This document shows, piece by piece, positions 16,946-25,735 of a stretch of DNA of 64,000 bases (the stretch's first letter is position 1; each line of letters starts with the position of its first letter). A model generated the notes under the pieces. It saw only the letters and a list, made by a program, of their open reading frames with translations, ran no database searches and was not told where the DNA came from. A program made the translations under genes and the position numbers. The stretch is from positions 1,368,501 through 1,432,500 of the forward strand of contig NZ_JAFN01000001.1 of assembly GCF_000526155.1 (NCBI RefSeq), in the 5' to 3' direction. The stretch is from Deferrisoma camini S3R1. GTDB lineage: Bacteria > Desulfobacterota > Deferrisomatia > Deferrisomatales > Deferrisomataceae.

Positions 16946-17006
16946 GTTGCGTTCAAAGCCATTGGCCCCTTGCCCCGTCCCCGAGGGCTCCCGGTTCGAA
17001 CGCAAC
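16946..17006. repeat. Inverted repeat at the 3' end of smc
   Basis: GTTGCGTTC (16946-16954) and GAACGCAAC (16998-17006) are a perfect 9-base inverted pair that begins 6 bases beyond the smc stop. The flanks (CCGG, AAAGCC; GGTTC, TCGG) extend the match. The arms match the end motif of the element at 31856-32076. Confidence 0.6.
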
Positions 17007-17012
17007 TCGGTA

Positions 17013-20000
17013 TCAGGCCGCCTCGGCCGGGGCGTCCGGGGTCAGGCGCACCGACAGCACCCGGCTCACCCCGGCCTCGGGCATGGTGACCCCGTAGAGG
17101 TGGTCCGCCGCCTCCATGGTGGAGCGGTTGTGGGTGATGATCACGAACTGGGAGCGGCCCTTGAGCTCGGTGAGGAGCTGGGTGAACCGGCCGATGTTCG
17201 CCTCGTCCAGGGGCGCGTCCACCTCGTCGAGGATGCAGAACGGGCTCGGCTTCACCTCGAAGATGGCGAAGATCAGGGCCACGGCGGTCAAGGCCTTCTC
17301 TCCGCCGGATAGCAGGCTGATGTGCTGGGGCCGCTTTCCGGGCGGCCGGGCCACGATGTCGATGCCGGTGGCGAGCAGGTCGTCCGGGTCGGTGAGCACC
17401 AGCTCGGCCTCGCCGCCCCGGAACAGCTTCGGGTACAGGTCGCGGAACGCCCGGCTCACCCTCTCGAAGGTCTCGCCGAAGCGCTTGCGGCTCTCGCGGT
17501 CGATCTTCCGGATCGCCTCCTGGAGCGACGCCAGGCTTCCCTCCAGGTCCTGGCGCTGGCGCTCCAGGAACTCGAACCGCTCCTTGCGCTCCTCGTACTG
17601 CTCGATGGCCAGGAGGTTCACCTCCCCGAAGGTGGCGATCTTGCGGTCGAGCTCCGCGAGCCGGTCCTGGGCGACCGCCGGGTCGAACCCCTCCGGCAGC
17701 CCCTGCCGGTCGGCCTGTTCGATGTCGTCCCCGGTCTTCTCACGGAACCGGTCGGCCAGCCCCCGCACCTCCACCTCGCGCTCCCGGAGCTCCAGCGACG
17801 CGCGGTTGTGGGCGTCCTGCGCCTCGGCCAGCCGCCGGCGCGCCTCCGCCAGGGCCTTCTCGCCCTCGGCCACCCGGGTGCGGGCGGCATCCAGGGCGTC
17901 GGCCACCTCCCGGGCCGAGGCCTCGGCCGTCTCCAGCTCCCGCCGGGCCACGTCCAGGAAGGCCAGCACCTGGCGCAGCTCCTCCGCCCGTTCGCCCCGC
18001 TCCCGACGGCAGCGCTCGGCCTCCTGGGCGAGCCGCTCCCGCCTGCGGGCCACGTTGTCGAGGCTGGCATCCAGGGTGCGGATCCGCTCCACGAGCCCGG
18101 CCCGGCGCTGGCGGTCCGCAGCCTCCTGCACCCTCTGCTGGGTCACCCGGGCGCCCAGGGTGCGGGCCCGCTCCCGGAGCTCCTCCACCTCGGCTTCCAG
18201 GGCCTCGACCTGCTCCTCGAGCCGCCGGTGCCGCTCGGCCGCATCCAGGCGCTCCGCCTCGAGCCGCTGGCGCTCCGACCGGAAGGTCTCCACGGCCTCG
18301 GCCAGCTCCTCCCGCTCGAACGCGAGGCCCTCGCACCGCTCCACCAGGCGGTCCCGCCGGTCGGCCAGCCGTTCCAGGTCGCGGCCCAGGTGCACCACCT
18401 GCAGGTCCCTGCGGTGGGCCTCCTCCCGCGCCGCCTCCAGCTCGGCCGCCAGGCGCTCGGCCTCCCGGTCCAGCTCCGCCACCTCGGCCTCGGCCGCCTC
18501 CAGCGCCGCCCCCAGCTCCTGCACCGACCGGCGCAGCTCCCGGATCTCCCGGTTCTTCCGCAGCAGGCCCGCCTGCTCCCCGGCCTTCACCCCGCCCGAG
18601 ATCACCCCCTCGGGGGTCACGGTGTCCCCCTCCAGGGTCACCAGGGTGGCCCGCATGCCGTTCTGGCGCCACAGGGCCACGGCGTGCTCCAGGGTCTCCA
18701 CCACGAACACGTCACCCAGCAGCCCCCGGGCGAAGGCCTCGTAGCCCTCGGCCACCTCCACCAGATCCAGGAGCGGCCCCAGGGACCCGGGCGCGCCCGA
18801 GGCCGGGAACACCGGCGCTGCCGCCGGCCGAAGCTCCACCGGGGCGAAGCTCGACCGGCCCACCCGCCGCGCCTTGAGGTGCGCCACGGCCTCCAGCCCC
18901 CGGTCCGGGTCCTCCACGATCACGTACTGGAGCCGCTCCCCCAGGGCGGCCTCCAGGGCGGCCTCGTACTCGGGAGGGGCCGTGAGGATGTCGGCCACCA
19001 CGCCGCGCACCCCGTTTCGACCCGAGGCCGCGGCCTGGGTCAGCACCTCCCGGACCCCCTCGGCGTACCACTCGAACCGGTTCTTGAGCTGCTCCAGGCT
19101 CTGGAGCCGGGACTCGTCCGCGTGCAGCCGGCGCCGCAGCTCCTCGGCCTTCCGGCCCGCCCCGTCCCGGCGGCCGCGCAGGACCCGCAGCGCCTCCTCC
19201 GTACGCTCCCGGTCCTGCCGGGCCTCGTCCCGCTCGGCCTCGGCCCGGGCCAGCTCGGCCCGCCGGAGCTCGATCTCCGCCTCCACCTCCCCCAGCCGCT
19301 CCCGGGCCTCGGCCTCGGTGCGGTTCGACTCGGACAGCCGGCGCTGGGCGTCCGCCTCCTGACGCGCCGCGTGGTCCAGACCGTGGCCCAGCCGGGTCAC
19401 CTCGGACAGGACATCCAGGGCCTCCCGCCGCCGGCCCTCCAGGGCCCGCTCGGCCTCCCGCTGGGCCTCCAGCACCGTCTCGTGCTCGGCCTCCAAGGTC
19501 TCCAGGGTGCCGTCCCGCCGCTCCAGGCTGGCCTCCAGCTCGGCCAGCTCGGCCCGGGCGGCCTCGGCCTCGCCGGTCAGCTCCTCCTGCCGGCCCTCCA
19601 GGTCGGCCGCCTCGGCCTCGGCGGCCCGGGCCCGCTCGGCCAGCTCGTCGATGCCCCGCCGGAGGAACGCGACCCGCTCCTCGGCCTGGGCGATCCGGCT
19701 TCGGCCCTCGTACACGGCCTTCTGCACCCCCTCCAGGCCCTTCTCCCGATCGAGCAGGCCCAGCTTGGCCTGCTCCACCTCGGCCTCGACCCGGCTCACG
19801 CCGGCGTGGGCCTCCACCAGGCGCCCCTCGAGCTCGGTCACCCGCGCCCCGGCGGCGGCCTCCTGCTCCCGGAGCTCCCGCCACCGGTGCACCAGCAGGT
19901 GGCGCTCCACCTCCCGGCGTTCGGCCCTCACCCTGCGGAACGCCTCCGCCCGGGCGGCCTGGCGTTTCAGGGCGTTCATCTCCCGGCGCACCTCGCCGAT

Positions 20001-20591
20001 CACGTCGCCGATCCGCTCCAGGTTCTGGCGCACGTGCCCCATCTTGCGCTGGGTCTCCTCCTTGCGGGACCGGAACTTGGTGATGCCCGCGGCCTCCTCG
20101 ATCAGAAACCTCCGCTCCTCGGGTTTGGCCGCCAGGATCGCGTCGATCCGCCCCTGCTCCACCACCGAGTAGGCGCGCCGTCCCACGCCGGTGTCCATGA
20201 ACAGCTCCATGATGTCCCGGAGCCGGCACGGGATCTTGTTGATCAGGTACTCGCTCTCCCCCGAGCGGTGGAGCCGGCGGGTGATCGCCACCTCGTGATA
20301 CCGGCCGAACTTGTCCGGCAGGGCGCCCTCGACCTCGGTGAGGGTGAGGGTGACCTCGGCCATGCCCAGGGGCTTTCGGGAGTCGCTGCCGGCGAAGATC
20401 ACGTCGGCCATGGTGTCGCCCCGCAGGCCCTTGGCGCTGGTCTCGCCCATGACCCAGCGGATGGCGTCGATGATGTTGGACTTGCCGCACCCGTTGGGCC
20501 CCACCACGGCGGTGATGCCGTCGTGGAACACGATCTGGGTGGGTTCGGGAAAGGTCTTGAAGCCGCAGAGTTCGAGCTTTTTGAGCTTCAT
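17013..20591 (-). CDS. smc: Chromosome segregation protein SMC
   Basis: A 1192-residue ATPase of normal SMC length. Walker A is GPNGCGKSN (residues 31-39). Long Glu/Arg/Ala-rich coiled coils run about 165-510 and 675-1020, with the hinge about 520-660. The C-terminal head has LLSGGEKAL (starting at 1093) and Walker B with D-loop FCILDEVDAPLD (about 1116-1128). SMC dimers, with ScpAB, load on and compact newly replicated DNA. No scpA/scpB is adjacent. The start MKLKKLELCGFKTF is the family-standard N-terminus. The upstream gap to the next gene is 168 bases and may hold its promoter. Confidence 0.97.
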   Translation of the reverse strand: MKLKKLELCGFKTFPEPTQIVFHDGITAVVGPNGCGKSNIIDAIRWVMGETSAKGLRGDTMADVIFAGSDSRKPLGMAEVTLTLTEVEGALPDKFGRYHEVAITRRLHRSGESEYLINKIPCRLRDIMELFMDTGVGRRAYSVVEQGRIDAILAAKPEERRFLIEEAAGITKFRSRKEETQRKMGHVRQNLERIGDVIGEVRREMNALKRQAARAEAFRRVRAERREVERHLLVHRWRELREQEAAAGARVTELEGRLVEAHAGVSRVEAEVEQAKLGLLDREKGLEGVQKAVYEGRSRIAQAEERVAFLRRGIDELAERARAAEAEAADLEGRQEELTGEAEAARAELAELEASLERRDGTLETLEAEHETVLEAQREAERALEGRRREALDVLSEVTRLGHGLDHAARQEADAQRRLSESNRTEAEARERLGEVEAEIELRRAELARAEAERDEARQDRERTEEALRVLRGRRDGAGRKAEELRRRLHADESRLQSLEQLKNRFEWYAEGVREVLTQAAASGRNGVRGVVADILTAPPEYEAALEAALGERLQYVIVEDPDRGLEAVAHLKARRVGRSSFAPVELRPAAAPVFPASGAPGSLGPLLDLVEVAEGYEAFARGLLGDVFVVETLEHAVALWRQNGMRATLVTLEGDTVTPEGVISGGVKAGEQAGLLRKNREIRELRRSVQELGAALEAAEAEVAELDREAERLAAELEAAREEAHRRDLQVVHLGRDLERLADRRDRLVERCEGLAFEREELAEAVETFRSERQRLEAERLDAAERHRRLEEQVEALEAEVEELRERARTLGARVTQQRVQEAADRQRRAGLVERIRTLDASLDNVARRRERLAQEAERCRRERGERAEELRQVLAFLDVARRELETAEASAREVADALDAARTRVAEGEKALAEARRRLAEAQDAHNRASLELREREVEVRGLADRFREKTGDDIEQADRQGLPEGFDPAVAQDRLAELDRKIATFGEVNLLAIEQYEERKERFEFLERQRQDLEGSLASLQEAIRKIDRESRKRFGETFERVSRAFRDLYPKLFRGGEAELVLTDPDDLLATGIDIVARPPGKRPQHISLLSGGEKALTAVALIFAIFEVKPSPFCILDEVDAPLDEANIGRFTQLLTELKGRSQFVIITHNRSTMEAADHLYGVTMPEAGVSRVLSVRLTPDAPAEAA

Positions 20592-20717
20592 CCGGGCCCG
20601 TCCGGCGTCAGGGGAACTCGTGACGCCGGCATGCTACGAAAACCCGGGGGGGATGTAAAGAAAAAACACAATCCAATGTGGATCACACCGACGCATGCAC
20701 AAGATATTGTGCCCACC

Positions 20718-20742
20718 CCCGGCCCGGCCCCGCCGGGCCGGG
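20718..20742 (-). terminator. GC-rich hairpin after the 144-residue protein gene
   Basis: CCCGGCCCGG (20718-20727), CCCCG loop, CCGGGCCGGG (20733-20742): a perfect 10-base stem about 20 bases beyond the stop at 20760. There is no U-tract, so it is terminator-like rather than a standard terminator. A second small palindrome, GCACAA-GATA-TTGTGC, follows at 20697-20712. Confidence 0.45.
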
Positions 20743-20759
20743 CCGGGGCGCCGCGCAGA

Positions 20760-21194
20760 TCAGAACGCGCCGAGCTGGCACGAGGAGATCTTGATGCCGA
20801 GCGCCTCGCACGCCGAGGAGACCGCCATCTTCGAAACGCCCCGCTCCCCGGCGATCCGCCAGGCGCTGGCGCAGGGGAGCCGGCCGTCCACCAGGCTGGA
20901 GCGGATCGCGGCCTCGAGCTCCGGGTCCACCGAAGCGGCCGGCTCCACGATGCTGCGCTTGGGCGGGTACCCGAACAGCCCCAGTTGGCACCTCACGATC
21001 GTCACCTCGAGGCAGTCGATCGCCAGGCCCACCTCCGAGGGGCTCACGTTCTTCTCCGCGGCGATCTCGAACGCGGCGGCGCAGCCGATCTCGTTCCCCT
21101 CGGCCCGCTCCTGAACGGCGTCGGTCACCTCGGGGATCGGCCTGCGCTCGGGGGGGTGCTTCTTCGCGAACTTGCCCTTGTCCAGGTGTGTCAT
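20760..21194 (-). CDS. Conserved-looking 144-residue protein with an internal duplication
   Basis: Not recognised. Residues 37-75 and 107-144 are repeats of each other: CAAAFEIAAEKNVSPSEV against CASAWRIAGERGVSKMAV, and VRCQLGLF against SSCQLGAF. Each copy looks like a helix-turn-helix (GVSKMAVSSACEALGI resembles a recognition helix) ending in a CQLG motif. Cysteines at 38/108, 61/129 and 69/139 are matched between copies, suggesting a structural or metal role. It is cytosolic with a Lys/Pro-rich N-terminus. The ATG has AAGGAG 6 bases upstream, which lies at the end of a leader array. A DNA-binding role is inference. Confidence 0.7.
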   Translation of the reverse strand: MTHLDKGKFAKKHPPERRPIPEVTDAVQERAEGNEIGCAAAFEIAAEKNVSPSEVGLAIDCLEVTIVRCQLGLFGYPPKRSIVEPAASVDPELEAAIRSSLVDGRLPCASAWRIAGERGVSKMAVSSACEALGIKISSCQLGAF

Positions 21195-21205
21195 CGCGGT
21201 CTCCT

Positions 21206-21267
21206 TGAAGCTTCGGTCGTCGGTCTACGGTCATCGGTCTACGGTCATCGGTCGGGCCTTCGGCCCG
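21206..21267 (-). repeat. Leader array of 7-bp units upstream of the 144-residue protein
   Basis: GAAGCTTC (21206-21213, a variant of GAAGTTAC) followed on the plus strand by six CGGTCNN units and CGGGCCTTCGGCCCG (21253-21267). In the sense of the gene: hairpin, units, box, AAGGAG, ATG. Confidence 0.78.
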
Positions 21268-21313
21268 GTGGACGGCTAGGCTGCGCGGCCCTCGAACCGC
21301 GCCAAAGCTCGGG

Positions 21314-21352
21314 GGGCATGGGGCCTGGCGGAGCCCCGGACGCGCCCCCCAA
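21314..21352. repeat. G-rich dispersed element R2, copy 3
   Basis: GGGGGGCATGGGGCCTGGCG followed by GAGCCCCGGACGCG. It sits 40-80 bases beyond the resB stop and is preceded by CTCGAACCGCGCCAAAGCTC, which is nearly the same as at 46124-46144. Confidence 0.6.
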
Positions 21353-21390
21353 ATGCTTACCCGCATCCTCTCGAATCGTCAACCCGAACG

Positions 21391-22389
21391 TCAGATCCGC
21401 GCGAAGTACACCGCGGCCGCCCACAGGGTTCCCAGGGTCAGCAGGGCCGCCCCCACCATCACGAACCACACCCCCGGGTCCTGGTGCACGTTGTAGACGC
21501 CGTTGGGCTCCAGGTCCAGGTCCACCAGGCGCAGGCCCAGGCCGCCGGCTCGCACCGGCCCCATGCCCGGGGACAGGAACGCCCGGCCGCCGCCCCCTTG
21601 ACCGCCCCGCACCTCCACCAGCACCCCCGGGCCGAAGTACGGCCCCCAACGCTGCCCAGGGCTCAGGGCCCCCCGCACGGCCACCGTCACACCCTGGGCC
21701 ACCTCGGCCTCGGCGCCCACGGCCACCTCCACGCTCCCCCGGGTGGTGGCGATGCGGGCCGATCGGATCACGGTCTGGACCCCTTGGGGGTAGACCACGG
21801 TGGTGCCCGCGATCAGGGGGCGGTTGGTGCGCACGTCGCCCTCGGCCACCTTTTCCCCTCCCCGCCACAGGCTCACCCGGGTCTGGACGTCCCAGGGGCG
21901 TCCGTCGGGCCCGGCCACGGTGTCCACGGCCTCGACCCGAAGGCGGTAACCGGTGTCGGGCACCTCGGCCTCGCCCCCCACCGCCACCCGCACCCCTTGG
22001 GCGCGTGCGCCGAACCCGCTGCCCAGCACGAACCCGGCGAAGATGAGCAGAAACCCCAGGTGAACCAGCACCTCGGCCGCCCCCCGCCACCCCCGGCGGC
22101 GGCGCCAGAGCCAGTTGAGGGTGCACAGCAGCAGGCTCGCCACCACCAGGTACGTGAGGCCCACCAGGCCGTACACCCACCAGGAGCCGGGCCACTGGGC
22201 CGGCGCGGCCTCCCGCAGCCACACGTTGAACGGCACGGCGTCCATCTTCATCCAGAACCGCGGATCGGCCCGGTAGGCCAGGATGGACCCGACGGCCAGA
22301 TCCAGGCACCACAGCACGCTCAGCACCACGAACGTGCCCGGCGCCACGGCCAGGTCCCACACGGCTCGCCCCACTCTTCGAATGCCCAT
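21391..22389 (-). CDS. resB: ResB-like cytochrome c biogenesis protein
   Basis: A 332-residue membrane protein of the ResB/Ccs1 family. Hydrophobic segments lie at about residues 15-40, 72-95, 112-135 and 305-328, with a large extracytoplasmic domain between (about 138-300) where GVRVAVGGEAEVPDTGYRLRV begins a beta-rich region. ResB/Ccs1 works with CcsA/ResC to deliver haem to apocytochrome c outside the membrane (system II). It lies immediately downstream of ccsA with a 32-base gap. The ATG at 22389 starts the predicted cytoplasmic N-terminus; longer versions of the frame are arginine/glycine-rich and not protein-like. Confidence 0.85.
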   Translation of the reverse strand: MGIRRVGRAVWDLAVAPGTFVVLSVLWCLDLAVGSILAYRADPRFWMKMDAVPFNVWLREAAPAQWPGSWWVYGLVGLTYLVVASLLLCTLNWLWRRRRGWRGAAEVLVHLGFLLIFAGFVLGSGFGARAQGVRVAVGGEAEVPDTGYRLRVEAVDTVAGPDGRPWDVQTRVSLWRGGEKVAEGDVRTNRPLIAGTTVVYPQGVQTVIRSARIATTRGSVEVAVGAEAEVAQGVTVAVRGALSPGQRWGPYFGPGVLVEVRGGQGGGGRAFLSPGMGPVRAGGLGLRLVDLDLEPNGVYNVHQDPGVWFVMVGAALLTLGTLWAAAVYFARI

Positions 22390-22421
22390 GCTCGCGCTCC
22401 GCTCTCCCCGACCCCTCCGAC

Positions 22422-23201
22422 CTACCGCAGGGGGTGCGAGGTCTCGAACAGCAGCCCCAGCCCGAGAAAGGTGAACAGCACCAGACCGAACCCGGCCACG
22501 GACAGGGCGTTCAACCGCCACCCCTGCCACGCCGGCCGGTGGCGCACGTGGATCACCCCCGAGTAGAAGAACCACACAATGGTGGACCACAGCCCCTTGA
22601 TCCGCCAGGTCCAGTAGGAACCCCAGGCCAGGTAGGCCCACAGGCTGCCGGCCACCATGCACCAGGTGAACAGCAGGTACCCCAGGTACAGGCACTCGTC
22701 CAGCATGCGGCGGTCCTCCCCCAGGGCCGACCCGGGCACCCCGGCGAACCGGTACACCCCCACCAGGGCGGCCAGGCCGAACAGGCCGTAGGCCGCGAAC
22801 GAGGTGGCCACGTGGATCAGGAAGAGCGGCGTGTCCAGGGCCGGGCTCAGGGGCTGGAGGTCCATGGAGCCGGCCGAAGCCCCGGCCAGGGACGCGGCGC
22901 CCAGGGCCAGCGCTCCGGGCAGGAGGCCCCTAGCCCGGTAGCGCCACCCAAGATACAACGCCATTCCCACGAGCCAAACCGCCAAAAAGTGAAGCGTGGA
23001 GAACAGGCCTGTTACCGGCAGATACCCCACCTTCCCCCACCGAGCCGCCAGCAGAACCACCTGCGCGACCCATCCCAGGGCCGCCAAGCCGACGCCGGCC
23101 CGTCGGAGCCGCTCCGCCCGCCAACCCGCCAGGCACAGCAGCGCCGCCAGCGCGTAACACCCCAGGGCGACGTAATGGGCCATCCGCGTGAACTCGAGCA
23201 T
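22422..23201 (-). CDS. ccsA: CcsA/ResC-like cytochrome c assembly protein
   Basis: A 259-residue integral membrane protein with about eight hydrophobic segments, as expected for CcsA/ResC haem handling proteins. The tryptophan-rich motif is [13 protein letters not shown] (residues 193-205). In typical family members this reads close to WGxYWxWDPKETW, so the acidic D and E are replaced here by R and G. Possible haem-ligand histidines are H71, H130, H218 and H221. It has GGAGGAG upstream of the ATG. It pairs with resB to form the system II haem transporter. Confidence 0.85.
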   Translation of the reverse strand: MLEFTRMAHYVALGCYALAALLCLAGWRAERLRRAGVGLAALGWVAQVVLLAARWGKVGYLPVTGLFSTLHFLAVWLVGMALYLGWRYRARGLLPGALALGAASLAGASAGSMDLQPLSPALDTPLFLIHVATSFAAYGLFGLAALVGVYRFAGVPGSALGEDRRMLDECLYLGYLLFTWCMVAGSLWAYLAWGSYWTWRIKGLWSTIVWFFYSGVIHVRHRPAWQGWRLNALSVAGFGLVLFTFLGLGLLFETSHPLR

Positions 23202-23358
23202 GTTCTCCTCCGGTTCCCGAACGAGGCGAGACCGATCTTACAGGGCCTGGGGCGGCCATAGCCAGCCGCGGACCACCAAACGCCGTTTCTTGACACCCCT
23301 GCCCCGGTGTGTCATTCATACGGTCGCAGCGCCCTTTGCCGGGGAAAAGGTGGAGCCC

Positions 23359-24150
23359 ATGGGACACACCGCAAGCCATTGGTCGCCGAACGAGCTTCGC
23401 CAAGCGATCCGTTCGGGACGGTGGCGGGGGCCCACGGCGGGGCTGTGCCCCGGCTACACCCAGGTGAACCTGGTGATCCTTCCCCAGAGCCTCGCCTTCG
23501 ACTTCCTCCTGTTCTGCCAGAGAAACCCCAAGCCCTGCCCCGTTCTCGAGGTGCTCGAGCCCGGCCGGACCGAGCCCCGGCGCTCGGCCCCCGGCGCGGA
23601 CGTACGCACGGACTGCCCGGCGTACCGGGTGTTCCGGGGGGACCGGGTCACCCCGGCGGACGACGTGCGGGATCTGTGGCGGCCCGACCTCGTCACGTTC
23701 CTGTTGGGGTGCAGCTTCACCTTCGAGGCCGCCCTGCTCGAAGCCGGGGTGCCGGTGCGCCATCTGGAGCTGGGGTGCAACGTGCCCATGTTCGTCACGT
23801 CGGTGCCGTGTGAGCCGGCTGGCGTATTCCGGGGAAACCTGGTGGTCACCATGCGGCCGATCCCCTCGGACCTGGTGCCGAAGGCCGTGACCGTGACCGC
23901 CCGGTTCCCGGGCGTGCACGGCGCGCCGGTCCACGTGGGCAACCCCGAGCGCCTGGGCATCCGCGACCTGGGAGCGCCGGACTTCGGCGACCCGGTGGAG
24001 ATCCGGCCCGGCGAGGTACCGGTGTTCTGGGCCTGCGGTGTGACGCCCCAGGTGGCGCTCCGCAACGCCCGGCCGGAGCTGGCCATCACCCACGCGCCGG
24101 GCCAAATGCTGGTCACGGACGTGCTGGACCGGAGCCTGGCGGTGTTCTGA
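23359..24150 (+). CDS. DUF1445 family putative hydro-lyase / D-glutamate cyclase-like protein
   Basis: A 263-residue protein of the DUF1445 family. Recognisable segments are [46 protein letters not shown], and near the C-terminus [29 protein letters not shown]-like sequence. Bacterial members are annotated as hydro-lyases; the related mitochondrial enzyme converts D-glutamate to 5-oxo-D-proline. Here it heads the strand that carries a Liv importer and 5-oxoprolinase, which supports a link to 5-oxoproline or glutamate chemistry. The ATG at 23359 follows GGTGGAG. TTGACA at 23291 could be a -35 box but has no good -10. Confidence 0.85.
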   Translation: MGHTASHWSPNELRQAIRSGRWRGPTAGLCPGYTQVNLVILPQSLAFDFLLFCQRNPKPCPVLEVLEPGRTEPRRSAPGADVRTDCPAYRVFRGDRVTPADDVRDLWRPDLVTFLLGCSFTFEAALLEAGVPVRHLELGCNVPMFVTSVPCEPAGVFRGNLVVTMRPIPSDLVPKAVTVTARFPGVHGAPVHVGNPERLGIRDLGAPDFGDPVEIRPGEVPVFWACGVTPQVALRNARPELAITHAPGQMLVTDVLDRSLAVF

Positions 24151-24215
24151 GCGATCCCCCGGGGGAGCACAGCCCCTGAAACGGCGGCCACGTCCGCCGG
24201 AAAGGAGAGAGGATC

Positions 24216-25535
24216 ATGGGACGCAAGGGGAAGAGAACGGTGGTCACGCTGCTCGCGGCTCTCGTCGCCCTCGCGCTGCCGGCCGGGCCCGGCCGGGCGG
24301 CCGAGAAGGTGGTGAAGATCGGGGTCATCTACCCCCTGACCGGGGGGGCTGCCGCGGCCGGAAGGGAGCTGCGGGCCGGGGTGGAGCTGGCCGCGGACAT
24401 CATCAACAACGTGATGCCCGGCATCGACATGGAGATGGCCAAGTCCGCCGGGATCCCCGGGCTCGGGGGCGCGAAGATCCAGCTCCTGATCCGGGACCAC
24501 GAGGGCAACCCCACCCTGGGGGCCGACCTGGCCAAGAAGCTGATCCTCGACGACAAGGTGGACGGCATCCTGGGCTGCTACCACAGCTCGGTCACCAAGA
24601 CCGTGAGCGCCGTGTGCGAGCAGTACGGCGTGCCGATGATCAACGGCTCGTCCACCTCGCCGGCCCTGACCGAGCGCGGGTTCAAGTGGTTCTGGCGCAC
24701 CACCCCCCACGACCGTTGGTTCACCAAGGACCTGTTCGAGCTGCTCAAGGGGCTGACCGAGGGCAAGGTCCGGGGCGTGCCGGCCGTGCCCAAGGAGGAG
24801 ATCGGCACCATCGCCTCGGCCTGCGAGAAGACCGAGTGGGGTTCCCACGTATCGGGCCTGATCAAGGAGCTGGCCGACCAGTACGGGTTCAAAGTGCGCA
24901 AGTCGCTCCTGTACGCGGCCAAGTCCGCGGACCTCTCCAGCGAGGTCCGGTCGCTGAAGGCGTCCCGAGCCGGCGTGTACCTGTTCGCGTCCTACACCTC
25001 GGACGCCATCCTCATGGTGAAGACCCTCAAGGCCCAGCGGGCCGCGCCCAAGGTGATCTGGGGCCAGGACGCCGGATTCGAGAAGCCCGAGTTCCGAAAG
25101 ACCCTCGGCGACGACATCGTCGGGGTGCTCACCCGCACCGTGTTCCTGCCCAAGGTGGCCGACGTGAAGAAGGTGGCCGGCCAGGTGAACGCCCTGTACA
25201 AGAAGCGCACCGGCCACGACCTGGGCGGGGCCTCGGCCCGGGCGTTCACGGGTCTGCAGGCCTGGTATCACGTGCTCAACAAGGCCGGTTCCACCGACCC
25301 GGCCGCGATCCAGAAGGCGGCCAACGAGATCGTGATCCCCGGGTCCGAGCTGGTGGTGCCGTGGGCCGGGATCGACTTCCAGAACACCGGCTCCGAGATG
25401 GGCCAGAACGTGCTGGGATCGGGGCTGATCGGCCAGTACCAGAAGAACGACAAGGGCGAGATCGTGCTGGAGATCGTGTACCCCTTCGACCTCGCCACGG
25501 CGGACATGATCTACCCGTTCCCTGGGTGGAAGTAG
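24216..25535 (+). CDS. Branched-chain amino acid-type ABC transporter substrate-binding protein
   Basis: A 439-residue periplasmic-binding protein of the LivJ type (Peripla_BP_6). A signal peptide ends near GRAAEKV (about residue 28-29), and the mature protein starts with VVKIGVIYPLTGGAAAAG, the family N-terminal strand. It contains DHEGNP, GCYHSSVT and NGSSTSPALTERG, which line the ligand cleft in relatives. It delivers substrate to the LivH/LivM permease encoded just downstream. It begins 65 bases after the DUF1445 gene with GGAAAGGAGAG upstream. The substrate is not fixed by the sequence; neighbouring pxpABC suggests 5-oxoproline or a related compound. Confidence 0.9.
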   Translation: MGRKGKRTVVTLLAALVALALPAGPGRAAEKVVKIGVIYPLTGGAAAAGRELRAGVELAADIINNVMPGIDMEMAKSAGIPGLGGAKIQLLIRDHEGNPTLGADLAKKLILDDKVDGILGCYHSSVTKTVSAVCEQYGVPMINGSSTSPALTERGFKWFWRTTPHDRWFTKDLFELLKGLTEGKVRGVPAVPKEEIGTIASACEKTEWGSHVSGLIKELADQYGFKVRKSLLYAAKSADLSSEVRSLKASRAGVYLFASYTSDAILMVKTLKAQRAAPKVIWGQDAGFEKPEFRKTLGDDIVGVLTRTVFLPKVADVKKVAGQVNALYKKRTGHDLGGASARAFTGLQAWYHVLNKAGSTDPAAIQKAANEIVIPGSELVVPWAGIDFQNTGSEMGQNVLGSGLIGQYQKNDKGEIVLEIVYPFDLATADMIYPFPGWK

Positions 25536-25615
25536 GGCGGCGCTCCGGCAGGTCCCTTGCCCCCCGATCGGGGGCGTGAGAGCGTCTATCTTGTCGCCGG
25601 GCAAACAACTGGGGT

Positions 25616-25650
25616 CCGCACGCGGAGGGGCAGGGTCTCTCCGCGTGCGG
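25616..25650 (+). promoter_or_regulatory. Intercistronic hairpin between the binding protein and permease genes
   Basis: CCGCACGCGGAG (25616-25627) and CTCCGCGTGCGG (25639-25650) form a perfect 12-base stem with an 11-base loop. A 14-base palindrome CCCCCGATCGGGGG lies at 25561-25574. Such structures often protect the upstream mRNA or limit read-through so that the binding protein is made in excess; that role is inferred. Confidence 0.6.
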
Positions 25651-25662
25651 AGGAGGTCTTGG

Positions 25663-25725
25663 ATGCAGCGATTGGGTCGTCGATCTTCGGTCTCTAGTTT
25701 CCAGTCTCTAGTCTCTAGCCTCTAG
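25663..25725 (+). CDS. Possible 20-codon leader ORF upstream of livH
   Basis: ATG at 25663 has an excellent Shine-Dalgarno (GGAGGAGGT, 25648-25656) and reads 20 codons through the 7-bp repeat to a TAG at 25723-25725, 10 bases before the livH ATG. livH itself has no Shine-Dalgarno in the 20 bases upstream, so it may depend on reinitiation after this leader. The peptide is Ser/Arg/Leu-rich and unlikely to have its own function. Confidence 0.4.
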   Translation: MQRLGRRSSVSSFQSLVSSL

Positions 25726-25733
25726 CCTCTAGC
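25671..25733 (+). repeat. 7-bp tandem array abutting the livH start
   Basis: Nine units in register, from GGGTCGT, CGATCTT, CGGTCTC through TAGTTTC, CAGTCTC, TAGTCTC to TAGCCTC twice and TAGCCC, ending 2 bases before the livH ATG. The first units match the CGGTCNN type, the last the CTAGNNN type, so this array joins the two classes. Confidence 0.8.
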
Positions 25734-25735
25734 CC

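Noticed and set aside
17322-22046. A 1574-codon stop-free frame on the plus strand antisense to smc
   Set aside because: Composition is Leu/Pro/Arg/His-rich without domain motifs, and smc on the other strand has all its motifs.
23291-23320. Promoter for the DUF1445 gene based on TTGACA at 23291
   Set aside because: The -35 is perfect but no acceptable -10 lies at 16-18 bases (nearest T/A-rich hexamer is TTCATA at 19).
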